DNA of 45,990 bases, from assembly GCA_009840005.1 (NCBI GenBank), contig VXOR01000048.1, forward strand, positions 1-45,990, written 5' to 3'. Positions 18,557 through 26,442 of this stretch are shown here, piece after piece. Both the position numbers and the translations under genes were made by a program. Under the pieces are notes generated by a model. It made no database searches. It saw only the letters and a program-made list of their open reading frames with translations, and was not told where the DNA came from. Origin of the DNA: Gemmatimonadota bacterium. Its GTDB lineage: Bacteria > Latescibacterota > UBA2968 > UBA8231. Within the stretch, counting starts at the first letter, position 1, and each line of letters begins with the position of its first letter.

Positions 18557-21127
18557 TTAGAAAGAAACAGTCGCGGTCATTGAAACCGTCCGCGGTGCGC
18601 CGAGCCAGGCCGCGTTTTCGGTGATGGCGGACAGATAGGCCCTGTCGAGCAGATTGTTGGCCACGAGCGAGAACTCCGTCGATCGGAGCAAGGGATCGAG
18701 TGCCGTGCCTGAGAAACTGACATACGCGTCCACCAGCCAATAGGCGTCCGTGTACCAGTCCGCCGTTAGGCTGACGCGCCGCGACGATGTGTATTTGGCC
18801 GTCAGTCCCGTGCGGATAGGCCCAGTCCGATCGAGCGAGACGACCCACAGCTTGTCCGGTACGCCGGTGACGTCGCTTCCCGCAACGATGTTCTGGCTTG
18901 CGTCGACAAGGGGATCGCCGCTTCCGATGTACTCCGAGTCGTTGAGTGTGGCAGCCGTGTAGAAGGACATCTGCTGCGGCATCCGCACCGTTGCCGAAAA
19001 CTCCAAGCCCTTCGTTTGCAGGCCGCCAGCGTTGAAATAGGCACCGCCGCCCGGGATGAGGTAGTTGGGACCGGTGGGTGTCTGCGGGCCGAGGTAGAAG
19101 ATCCGGTTCTGGAAGTCGATGGCGTACCAGGTTCCGCTCAACGCGACCCGATTCCCGGCATACTGTAGCCCGACGTCGATGTTCGAGGCCGTCTCGGGCT
19201 CGAGAAGGTCGAGACTCCGGTCCGGCACTTCGAGCAGTGTGCTGCTGATAGCCTTGAAGTTCTCGGAGTATCCTGCGAAGAGGTCGAGTCCGTCGATCGG
19301 CGTCTCGTAGGTCACACCGCCCGAGAAGAGCAACTCCGAATCGGAATCGACCTCGAGGTCCGGGTCGATGCCAAACAAGTCCTCGCGCGATACGCTGACT
19401 AGGTACTGCTTGATCCCGCCGCTCAGGGCGACCGGCCCGGCGAAGATCGTCTCCTCCGCGTACCACTTGAAGACTTGCTGCGGGAACTGCCAGTCGTACT
19501 GCTGCCAGTAGGGCTGTTCGTTCCAATTGAAGCTGAGCGTCGGGTCCAGAATCTGGTGCCAATCGCGGCCCAGATCTCGCCGCGTGTTCTCATACCAGAT
19601 GCCAGCGCGCAAGGTGCTGCCCGCAGCCCCGATCGCGGCGAACCACTCCTCGTCGAGCGTCACGCCCACTCGGTCCTTCCCGTAGTGGCTGTGGCGGTAT
19701 GATTGCACCGCGGTGGTGCCGGGGTGGCACGCCGGGTCGACTTCCGGGCCGCCTGAGCCGTAGTAGTTGAAGATGTAGGACGATGTGCACCCGGGCGCGG
19801 GTCCGACGCCGACGCCGTCGGGGCTCACGAAGCGGATCAGCCCGAGTTGCGAGCCGCCTAGCACCGGCGTCCCGCCCATCAACTCCGATTCCGGGCCGCC
19901 GCCGTCGTCGGTGACGTCAGCGATGAAGGGGGGCAGCCAGTCGCCGCGGCCCCGGTTGCGGTGGAAATAGCCACCCAGGCTCAGCGAGATCACGTCGCTG
20001 AACGACCAGTCCGCCTTCAGGTAGGCCAAGGTGTTGTTCCGCCGGGTCTGCCAGCCCGGCCGGTAGAACTGGTTCAGGTACGGCACGCCGGGCCACTCGC
20101 CGACTAGGCGATCCCAGCGCGGGTTGGCCCGGAAGTCGGCATCGCTGTAAAGCCGCTGGTAAACGTCCTCGTGAATGCTGTCGTACGAGAAGTAGCTGGT
20201 GAGATCGAGGCGTCCGTGCGATGAGACGAGCTTCGCGGCGACGTGCTCCCGTTCGTTCCGTGCCGAGCCCTCCACCCAGTCGGTCACCTCTTGGCGGACC
20301 GCGGCGATCCACGCCCGCGTGTCGCGGCCAAACAGCGGCCCGGTGTCGACCCGCATGGCGAACCGTTGGCCTTCGTTCTCGCCCATGGTGATCGACGCGG
20401 TGTAGGTCCGCTCGGTCGCCGGGTTGTCCGTCAGGTAGTCGAACGTGCCGCCCAGCGCCTCGATCGACCGCGAGGCGATGTCCGCCGTACCCTGCGAGAC
20501 CTCGACGCCGCCGAGGTTCATTGGGTCGATGAAGCGGTTGGCCTTGGAACCGCCCCAGTAGTCGGACGTACCGTTCGGGAATTCGTCGATGGTCGTGCCG
20601 ATCTGCACTTCGGTGAGGGTTACTTGGAAGCCGCGCATGGCGACATTGCTCGACCAGTCGTCGAAGCCGTACGCATCGCCCTCTTGGATGGATACTCCGG
20701 GCAGATTATCGACCACCGCCGTCACGCTGGTGATGTTCGACTGCTGGAGGATCATCGGCTCGGCGACGACGTTGCTGGCGAAGATCCGAGGCTGCTCGGC
20801 AACGACGCTGATTCCCTCGAGTCCGACGACGCTCGGTTCCAAGCGAACGTCAAGCGTGGTGACGCCTAGACTTATCGTCAGTCGCTTTGTCTGGAATCCC
20901 ACAAAGGAAAAAATTAGAATGTCCTCCGGCGACCGAAGGTCAATCGAATAGGCCCCGTCTTGGTCTGTCATCGTCCCGATGTATGTGCCCTCAATGACGA
21001 CTGTTGCGCCCGGTAAGGCATCGCCGGTTTCATCCGAAACCACGGTGCCTGAAACCGCAATCTGCCCGTGGGCATCTTGGGCTAGTTGTACGGCGAATAT
21101 GACGGCAATGGTGCGTATGAATTTCAT
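18557..21127 (-). CDS. TonB-dependent outer-membrane receptor with N-terminal CarboxypepD-like domain
   Basis: An 856-residue outer-membrane receptor for energised uptake of a siderophore, cofactor or glycan. A signal peptide (MKFIRTIAVIFAVQLAQDAHG) is followed by a carboxypeptidase-regulatory-like beta domain (about 22-105, GTVVSDETGDALPGATVVIE). Next come the plug (about 125-235, VDNLPGVSIQEG, EALGGTFDY) and a long barrel ending in an aromatic residue (SMTATVSF). ATG 21127 is chosen because GGGAGGGGG lies just upstream; an in-frame ATG 15 bases earlier would sit on top of that site. The domain order is like Bacteroidota/FCB receptors. No TonB or partner lipoprotein is nearby, so the ligand is unknown. 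Confidence 0.93.
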   Translation of the reverse strand: MKFIRTIAVIFAVQLAQDAHGQIAVSGTVVSDETGDALPGATVVIEGTYIGTMTDQDGAYSIDLRSPEDILIFSFVGFQTKRLTISLGVTTLDVRLEPSVVGLEGISVVAEQPRIFASNVVAEPMILQQSNITSVTAVVDNLPGVSIQEGDAYGFDDWSSNVAMRGFQVTLTEVQIGTTIDEFPNGTSDYWGGSKANRFIDPMNLGGVEVSQGTADIASRSIEALGGTFDYLTDNPATERTYTASITMGENEGQRFAMRVDTGPLFGRDTRAWIAAVRQEVTDWVEGSARNEREHVAAKLVSSHGRLDLTSYFSYDSIHEDVYQRLYSDADFRANPRWDRLVGEWPGVPYLNQFYRPGWQTRRNNTLAYLKADWSFSDVISLSLGGYFHRNRGRGDWLPPFIADVTDDGGGPESELMGGTPVLGGSQLGLIRFVSPDGVGVGPAPGCTSSYIFNYYGSGGPEVDPACHPGTTAVQSYRHSHYGKDRVGVTLDEEWFAAIGAAGSTLRAGIWYENTRRDLGRDWHQILDPTLSFNWNEQPYWQQYDWQFPQQVFKWYAEETIFAGPVALSGGIKQYLVSVSREDLFGIDPDLEVDSDSELLFSGGVTYETPIDGLDLFAGYSENFKAISSTLLEVPDRSLDLLEPETASNIDVGLQYAGNRVALSGTWYAIDFQNRIFYLGPQTPTGPNYLIPGGGAYFNAGGLQTKGLEFSATVRMPQQMSFYTAATLNDSEYIGSGDPLVDASQNIVAGSDVTGVPDKLWVVSLDRTGPIRTGLTAKYTSSRRVSLTADWYTDAYWLVDAYVSFSGTALDPLLRSTEFSLVANNLLDRAYLSAITENAAWLGAPRTVSMTATVSF

Positions 21128-21216
21128 GATGCCCCCTCCCATTAGGTGACGATACCTATGTCTATAACAAATTTGGCAGGACGCGTGAAGCGGTCAAACT
21201 AGAAAGCACCGGCCTC

Positions 21217-22476
21217 TCATTTGGCCGAGCGCTGGGCCGTCAGCGACGCGAGGCTGCCCAAGTTTCTCAGCGAGGGAAAAAGACCCGTCCAAGCGGCGAC
21301 GACCAGCAGGGTGCCGATGCCGCCGCTGACGACGGAGAAGACCGGGTTGAAAAGCTGAGCTACTAGCCCGGACTCAAAGCCGCCGATTTCGTTGGATGCG
21401 CCGACGAAGATGGCGGAGACGGCCTGGACCCGGCCCCGCATCTCGTTGGGCGTGCCCATCTGCGAGATGACGCGGCGGATGACCATGCTGACGTTGTCGA
21501 AGGCACCGGTCAGTGCCAGCATCAGCAGCGAGAACCAGAAGTTTTGCGACAGGCCAAAGAGAATGGTCGCCGCGCCAAAGCCGGCCACGCACCAGAGTAG
21601 GGTTTTGCCGGAGCGGCGAATCGGCGGCAAATGGGCGATGGCCAAGGCGGTGATGCTGGCACCGATGGCCGGGGCCGCGACCAGCCAGCCGAGCGCGGCT
21701 TCGGGTGCGAGGCCGACGGAGCTGAGGTCGATGATCTCGCGGGCGAAGATGGGCAAGAGATACACTGCGCCGCCTAAGAGGACGGCGAACAGATCGAGCG
21801 AGATCGCGCCGAGCAGGAGCGGCTGGTCGCGGACGAAGCGCAGGCCGACGGCGATTTGCGCGAACATCTTGCCCCCTTGGATGCGCGGAGCAGGCGGCAA
21901 GACCATGGTGCTGAGGAAGAGGATGAAGGCCGCGGAGGAAACAGCGCTGAGGAGATAGGCAGCTTGGAGGTTGAAGGCGATGACAAAACCGCCGATGGCT
22001 GGTCCGGCAATGCCGATGATCTGCTGCAAGCTGGTTGCCCACTTGGCGGCGTTTTCAAAGAGTGCGTCCGGCACCAGCAAGGGCGCGATGGCCCGTTGTG
22101 CGGGCCAGCCTAGGCGGAGGAAGGACGAGTCGAAAAAGAGCAGCAAGTACATCCAGTGGATCGGCATTTGGTACCAACTAAAGATGGCCAAGGCCAGCGA
22201 AGCGAGCGTCGCGCCGGCTAGACTGAGCATCATCAGCTTGCGGCGGTCGAAGACATCGGCTAGATACCCGGCCGGCAGGGTCAACAGCAGCATGGGGATG
22301 GCTTGGACGAGGCCGACCATGCCGAGGGAGAGCGCTTGGCCGGTGCGGTCGTACACCTCCCAACCGATGGCCAAACCCTGGGCGGCCGTGCCCATCCGCA
22401 CCAGCGAAGAGGCGATGAGATAACGCCGGAAGAGCGGGACGCGCAGGCTGGAGTAGGGGTCGTGTCTTTTGTGCAA
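21217..22476 (-). CDS. MFS transporter (MFS_3/EntS-like)
   Basis: A 419-residue major-facilitator transporter with about twelve hydrophobic helices. Family markers are GWEVYDRTGQALSLG (about 38-52), GYLADVFDRRKLMM, the loop motif between helices 2 and 3 (about 70-83), and GAFDNVSMVIRRVISQMGTP in the second half. EntS-like members export siderophores or other small molecules. It is transcribed toward the TonB-dependent receptor 89 bases away, on the same strand, and could be co-transcribed with it. Divergent from the DegT gene at 22584. Confidence 0.9.
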   Translation of the reverse strand: MHKRHDPYSSLRVPLFRRYLIASSLVRMGTAAQGLAIGWEVYDRTGQALSLGMVGLVQAIPMLLLTLPAGYLADVFDRRKLMMLSLAGATLASLALAIFSWYQMPIHWMYLLLFFDSSFLRLGWPAQRAIAPLLVPDALFENAAKWATSLQQIIGIAGPAIGGFVIAFNLQAAYLLSAVSSAAFILFLSTMVLPPAPRIQGGKMFAQIAVGLRFVRDQPLLLGAISLDLFAVLLGGAVYLLPIFAREIIDLSSVGLAPEAALGWLVAAPAIGASITALAIAHLPPIRRSGKTLLWCVAGFGAATILFGLSQNFWFSLLMLALTGAFDNVSMVIRRVISQMGTPNEMRGRVQAVSAIFVGASNEIGGFESGLVAQLFNPVFSVVSGGIGTLLVVAAWTGLFPSLRNLGSLASLTAQRSAK

Positions 22477-22583
22477 ATCAGCAGCGGTGTATAGTTATGG
22501 GCGGCGAGCAGTGCGATCTCGCTAAATTACTGGCGTGTTTCTGACTAGCGCCAGTGGCACATTGTCGAGAAAGGAAGTTTGTA

Positions 22584-23816
22584 ATGTTGGCAATAGATGG
22601 AGGTCCCAAGGTCCGCGAGACGCCATTTCCCAAGCGGCATCTGTTCGGGACTGAGGAGCACCAAGTCGCGCTGCGACTGTTCTCCGAAGCGCAGGAGAGC
22701 GGCAATGCAATCGGCTACAGCGGGCCAGAGGAATTGGCTTATGAGCGGGAGTTCGCCGCGTTCATGGGGGGTGGGTACGCCGACTTGGTCAACTCGGGGA
22801 CCTCGGCGCTCTACGCGGCATTGGGGGCCCTAAAGCTAGAAGCGGCTGGCGAGGTAGTGATCCCGCCGATTACGGATCCGGGGGGAGCGATGCCCGCGGC
22901 GCTGTTGTGCCAAGTGCCGGTGGTCGCCGATGCCGCGCCGGGGTCGTTCAACGCCGGGGCGGAGCAGATCGCGGCGGTACTGACGCCTCACACCCGCGCC
23001 ATTGTCGTGGCCCACATTGCCGGCGAACCAGCGGATATGACGCCGATTTTGGCGCTGGCCGAGGAGCGCGGCATCCCGGTCATTGAGGATTGCGCCCAAG
23101 CCCACGGAGCGCGCTATCAGGGACAGCTAGCGGGATCGTTGGGCGCGGTGGCGGCCTTTTCGACTATGAGCGGCAAGCACCACGCGACCGGCCCGCAGGG
23201 CGGGGTGGTCTTTACCCGCGACGAGGAACTCTGCTGGGAGGCCAAGCGCTTTGCCGACCGGGGCAAGCCCTTTAATACGGAGGCGACCTCTAATCTGCGC
23301 GCCGGGCTCAATCTCAACGGCAATGACCTGTCGGCCGCCATTGGACGGGTGCAGCTAAGGAAGCTCGATGCGATGATCGCCAAGCGGCGGCGGGTAGCAG
23401 CGCAAATCGAAGAGGCCATTGCCGAGTGCAAAGCGGTGCGGCTGGGATGGCAGGTGACCGAGTCGGAAGGGGTGTACTGGTTTATGCGCTTCTACGTGGA
23501 TGCTGACAAGCTCCGGGTCGATAAAGACGGCTTTGCCCGGGCTGTGGCCGCCGAGGGCATTCCGGTGACGGCCACATATCGCTATATCCCCTCCGAGATG
23601 ATCTGGTTTAAGGAGCGGCAGGTTTTTCCCGGCAGCGACTATCCGTGGGGATTGCCGGCGTATGGGGGAGACCGCAATGCGAAGTTCCCTTGTCCCAACG
23701 CCGTTACTTCGGTTGAGAGCCACTTTATCATGTCGATCCACGAGAATTTTGCTGCGCGGGAGGTGGCGGATATTGCCGAGGCGTTTGCGAAGGTGGAGCA
23801 GGCGTATTGGCGGTAG
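22584..23816 (+). CDS. DegT/DnrJ/EryC1/StrS-family PLP aminotransferase
   Basis: A 410-residue PLP-dependent enzyme of the sugar-aminotransferase family. The start ATG 22584 (MLAIDGGPKVRETPFP) has AAAGGAAG upstream. Visible markers: NSGTSALYAAL (cofactor phosphate site, about 73-83), EDCAQAHGARY (about 170-180, Asp contacting the pyridine nitrogen) and the Schiff-base Lys198 in STMSGKHH. These enzymes transfer an amino group to a ketosugar or make aminocyclitols. The protein is complete, but its last 27 codons (23734-23815) lie in an 82-bp sequence repeated at 24541. Its stop is TAG, while the distal copy continues to TAA. Confidence 0.93.
   Translation: MLAIDGGPKVRETPFPKRHLFGTEEHQVALRLFSEAQESGNAIGYSGPEELAYEREFAAFMGGGYADLVNSGTSALYAALGALKLEAAGEVVIPPITDPGGAMPAALLCQVPVVADAAPGSFNAGAEQIAAVLTPHTRAIVVAHIAGEPADMTPILALAEERGIPVIEDCAQAHGARYQGQLAGSLGAVAAFSTMSGKHHATGPQGGVVFTRDEELCWEAKRFADRGKPFNTEATSNLRAGLNLNGNDLSAAIGRVQLRKLDAMIAKRRRVAAQIEEAIAECKAVRLGWQVTESEGVYWFMRFYVDADKLRVDKDGFARAVAAEGIPVTATYRYIPSEMIWFKERQVFPGSDYPWGLPAYGGDRNAKFPCPNAVTSVESHFIMSIHENFAAREVADIAEAFAKVEQAYWR
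23734..23815 (+). repeat. 82-bp direct repeat, copy 1 (3' end of the DegT gene)
   Basis: Identical to 24541-24622 at 80 of 82 positions; mismatches are at 23738 (C versus T) and 23798 (G versus A). The copy is coding here and ends with the second base of the stop codon. Spacing between copies is exactly 807 bases. Confidence 0.97.
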
Positions 23817-23901
23817 AAGCTAAAAACGGGACGACCGGCGAGCCGCAAATCCATCGGCAAGCCGATCTGGGTTCCGGTGAAATGTTTCGGAAACCGACCG
23901 G

Positions 23902-24249
23902 TCACGCGGGGATGATGTCATCCACCGCTACCTCAAGGACATCGGCCAGCTTGCGAAGGGTGTACACAGACCCGCTGTTGCGTCCCGTCTCGATCTCGAC
24001 GATCTGCACTCGGTTGACACCAGAGGCGCGCGCTAAGGCGGATTGAGACAGTCCGCGATATTCACGCCACACCCGCAAAGGGGATTCTCGGTCGATGAGC
24101 CGGTCGGCTACATGCGCTGGTACGAGTTCTTCCACACCGCTGGCAATCCTTGCCTCGACGGTTCGCGCCGCCTCCATATCCGCGAAATCTTCTTCTATAG
24201 CACACAGGCGCTCATACTCAATCTTGGGGATCGTCACAGTTTCGTTCAT
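23902..24249 (-). CDS. XRE-family antitoxin
   Basis: A 115-residue DNA-binding protein starting at ATG 24249 (MNETVTIPKIEYERL), with GGGAG upstream at good spacing. The N-terminal half is a helical, acid-rich toxin-binding region (about 12-55). The C-terminal half is a helix-turn-helix of the Cro/CI type (WREYRGLSQSALARASGVNR, about 62-81, then LRKLADVLEVAVDDI). Antitoxins of this kind neutralise the RelE/ParE toxin and repress their own operon. The frame is open upstream as far as the toxin gene without a stop, which is relevant to the possible toxin frameshift. Confidence 0.92.
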   Translation of the reverse strand: MNETVTIPKIEYERLCAIEEDFADMEAARTVEARIASGVEELVPAHVADRLIDRESPLRVWREYRGLSQSALARASGVNRVQIVEIETGRNSGSVYTLRKLADVLEVAVDDIIPA

Positions 24250-24283
24250 GGCTTTCACTCCCTGTAGGTGCTGCCTCGGCTGG

Positions 24284-24499
24284 TCACGTACGTACACCTT
24301 CGTCCCTCATTACGACACGCCAGTCTCCCACCCGAAGCCGCACCAATCCATCTTGGCTCTTCAGGCGTTTGACGTTGTTGGCCAGCGCCGCCGGATCATC
24401 GGCGTAGATCCGGATTTTGTCCCGGATGCGCTCGGCCCAGTTGCGGGGCATCCGGGTCAGAGCCTTCAGCGCTGTGCGGCTGTAGGCGATCTCTCTCAC
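24284..24499 (-). CDS. RelE/ParE-family toxin, short, possibly frameshifted
   Basis: A 71-residue toxin-like protein: MREIAYSRTALKALTRMP, then AANNVK-type spacing (DPAALANNVKRLKSQDG) and VRLRVGDWRVVMRDEG, all typical of RelE/ParE toxins that cleave mRNA at the ribosome or poison gyrase. Family members usually continue for about 15 more residues to a strand ending P-R-G-x-x-Y. Here the frame stops after GVRT, while the overlapping +1 frame reads VYVRDQPRQHLQG, which resembles that missing end. Toxin precedes antitoxin by 34 bases, as in other HigBA/RelE-XRE pairs of this order. Confidence 0.8.
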   Translation of the reverse strand: MREIAYSRTALKALTRMPRNWAERIRDKIRIYADDPAALANNVKRLKSQDGLVRLRVGDWRVVMRDEGVRT

Positions 24500-24540
24500 A
24501 TTGGATATGTAGCGTAAAACTACAAGGTCGTCAAGACTAC

Positions 24541-24622
24541 CGATTCACGAGAATTTTGCTGCGCGGGAGGTGGCGGATATTGCCGAGGCGTTTGCGAAGG
24601 TGGAACAGGCGTATTGGCGGTA
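24541..24622 (+). repeat. 82-bp direct repeat, copy 2 (isolated DegT 3' end)
   Basis: Second copy of the aminotransferase gene end, 80/82 identical to 23734-23815. It is in frame to a TAA stop (24621-24623) but has no upstream coding sequence, so it is a 3' gene fragment. The folE2 stop lies 27 bases beyond. Confidence 0.97.
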
Positions 24623-24649
24623 ATTAGCCTGATCAATGGGACGTGCTAT

Positions 24650-25495
24650 CTAAATAGTCAACTCATTTTGTGCTTCTTTGCGGTATGTTAATAAAGGGCC
24701 GCGCACACCGCGTTCAACTTTGGCAAACGCATCGTGGTTGTGAATGCTCTCATAGTTGTTGCTCGATACGTAAAACCACGCAATGCGCTCGGCGTCCATC
24801 ATCGCCAGCAAATCTGTTGCCACATCGCGCACAATATCTTCGACGAACTTGGGATCATTGTATGCACGCTCGGTTACGTATTTTTCATCTGGCCGTTTCA
24901 GAATGGGATATAGTTGACATGACGCATTGTATTCGCCAATATCGATCAAATCTTCAAACCAGATAAATTCATCATCACAGGGGCGCACATTCATCGTTAC
25001 TTCGGAACGCTGATTGTGAGCACCATAGTCGCTTATTTCTTTGCTACACGGACAGAGGCTTGCCACGTTTGTCCGCACCCCGATCAGCTTGTCTTGAATA
25101 CCCTCATTTGTCAACATCGCTTTAAATTCGCAGTTGTAGTCCATCATTCCTTCAATGCCCGTCACAGGTGCTTTGCGCAACAAAAAAATAGGAAATGCCA
25201 TACTCAAAAACGCTTCTTCGGCTTCCAATAGTTCGAGTATTTCTTTGAGCACAATGTGTACACTGCCAGGTGTAAAGTGCTTGTGATGCTCATTCAGCGC
25301 AATCATAAACCGCGACATATGAGCGCCCTTTTGAGAGTGGGATAAACTCACGGTCATAGACAGATTGACCACTGTGTGAAATTCACCATTATCGCGCAGC
25401 GGCAAGGTCAAAGGATAGCGCACGTTAGACACACCCACCTGATCGATTTCAATACCGCGGTTGTCATGTGAATTTTGTATATCTGGCAGATTCAT
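24650..25495 (-). CDS. folE2: GTP cyclohydrolase type IB (FolE2)
   Basis: A 281-residue GTP cyclohydrolase IB, which converts GTP to 7,8-dihydroneopterin triphosphate for folate, and in many bacteria for queuosine. Family markers are GAHMSRFMIALNE (about 57-69), the metal-binding CPCSKEIS (C148, C150), GAHNQRSE (H160) and SIHNHDAFAKVE near the C-terminus. The length is standard. The DNA is visibly more AT-rich than its neighbours, so it may have a different history. It is convergent with the DegT gene fragment and divergent from the HpcH aldolase gene. No other folate or queuosine gene is in the window. Confidence 0.96.
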   Translation of the reverse strand: MNLPDIQNSHDNRGIEIDQVGVSNVRYPLTLPLRDNGEFHTVVNLSMTVSLSHSQKGAHMSRFMIALNEHHKHFTPGSVHIVLKEILELLEAEEAFLSMAFPIFLLRKAPVTGIEGMMDYNCEFKAMLTNEGIQDKLIGVRTNVASLCPCSKEISDYGAHNQRSEVTMNVRPCDDEFIWFEDLIDIGEYNASCQLYPILKRPDEKYVTERAYNDPKFVEDIVRDVATDLLAMMDAERIAWFYVSSNNYESIHNHDAFAKVERGVRGPLLTYRKEAQNELTI

Positions 25496-25664
25496 TCTGT
25501 TCTCCGTGGCGAAACTTGTCGGCTAAAAGCTCCGTCTAACTCTGGGCAAAAAATTCTCGGTCGTCAAATCGCTTGACGGGCGAATCACCGAGTAGTATGC
25601 TTGCGCAGATCAGGGCCGCTTACAGCACTGCGGCGCAACGCAACCTTTCAGTAAAGCGAGGAAT

Positions 25665-26441
25665 ATGAGAAAGAGCAAAGTCTTGGACAAAGTGCGCACG
25701 GGGCGGTGTGCCCGCATTTGTGGCCTGGGGCATTACCTGCCGTTCTTCGTGCGCTATGCCGCTCACAACGGCTATGACGGCATCTGGCTCGACTTGGAAC
25801 ACCGGGCGATGGATCAGCGCGAGGTCCAGGGCCTGTTGGCCTTGTGTCGCGCCTGCGATATCGATTGCATGTTGCGGGCTCCGACGCTCGAGCGCACCCG
25901 CCTCTACCGCTATCTCGAAGACGGGGCGACTGGTCTGATGATGCCGCTGGTTTCCGATGCGGACTTGGCGCGCCAAATCGTCGCCGCGGTGAAGTACCCT
26001 CCCTTGGGCAATCGCGGTTTAGACGGGGCGGGTTTGGACGGCGATTTTGGTCTCGACGTATGGCACGAGGGCAGTACCTACATCGACGACGCCAATCGCG
26101 AAACCTTCGTCGTCTTGCAGATCGAAACCCCGCAAGCGCTGGCCAATGTCGAGGAGATCGCCGCGGTCGAGGGAGTGGACGCGCTCTTCGTTGGCCCGGC
26201 GGACTTGGGGTTGCGGCTCGGTTTGGCCGGGGGGGATGTCGATCTCGATCAGGCCGTCGCCAACGTCGCGGCAGCGGCGAAAAAACACGGCAAAGCCTGG
26301 GGGATACCCGCTGGCACGCCCGAGTTGCTGGCTAACTACCGCGCACAAGGGGCGCAGATGCTGGCTTATGGCGGCGATTTTGCCCTGGCGCAGGTTTTGG
26401 CCGATTGCCGCCGGGATTTCGACCAAGCGCTCGGCGAATAA
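25665..26441 (+). CDS. HpcH/HpaI-family aldolase
   Basis: A 258-residue class II aldolase of the HpcH/HpaI family, which splits 2-keto-3-deoxy or 4-hydroxy-2-oxo acids to pyruvate and an aldehyde with a divalent metal. Visible: GIWLDLEHRAMD (about 39-50, with E45/H46 at the active site), GATGLMMPLVSDAD (about 88-101), LQIETPQALANVEEIAAVEG (metal ligand Glu) and VDALFVGPADLGLRLG (metal ligand Asp). All expected residues are present. It opens a plus-strand cluster with the M19-like gene one base after its stop, the second PhyH gene and an unknown protein, probably a catabolic unit. Confidence 0.94.
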   Translation: MRKSKVLDKVRTGRCARICGLGHYLPFFVRYAAHNGYDGIWLDLEHRAMDQREVQGLLALCRACDIDCMLRAPTLERTRLYRYLEDGATGLMMPLVSDADLARQIVAAVKYPPLGNRGLDGAGLDGDFGLDVWHEGSTYIDDANRETFVVLQIETPQALANVEEIAAVEGVDALFVGPADLGLRLGLAGGDVDLDQAVANVAAAAKKHGKAWGIPAGTPELLANYRAQGAQMLAYGGDFALAQVLADCRRDFDQALGE

Positions 26442-26442
26442 G

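Larger units (their letters stand above)
23816..24540. other. Toxin-antitoxin cassette flanked by 82-bp direct repeats
   Basis: The 725 bases between the two repeat copies hold a relE-like and an xre-like gene on the minus strand and nothing else recognisable. No integrase or transposase is present and no inverted repeats are visible at the edges. The arrangement resembles a cassette inserted into the end of the aminotransferase gene, with the gene end regenerated. Confidence 0.6.

Noticed and set aside
18522..19562. Open frame of 346 codons overlapping the TonB-dependent receptor on the same strand
   Set aside because: Arg/Pro-rich shadow translation; the receptor frame carries the plug and barrel pattern through this region.
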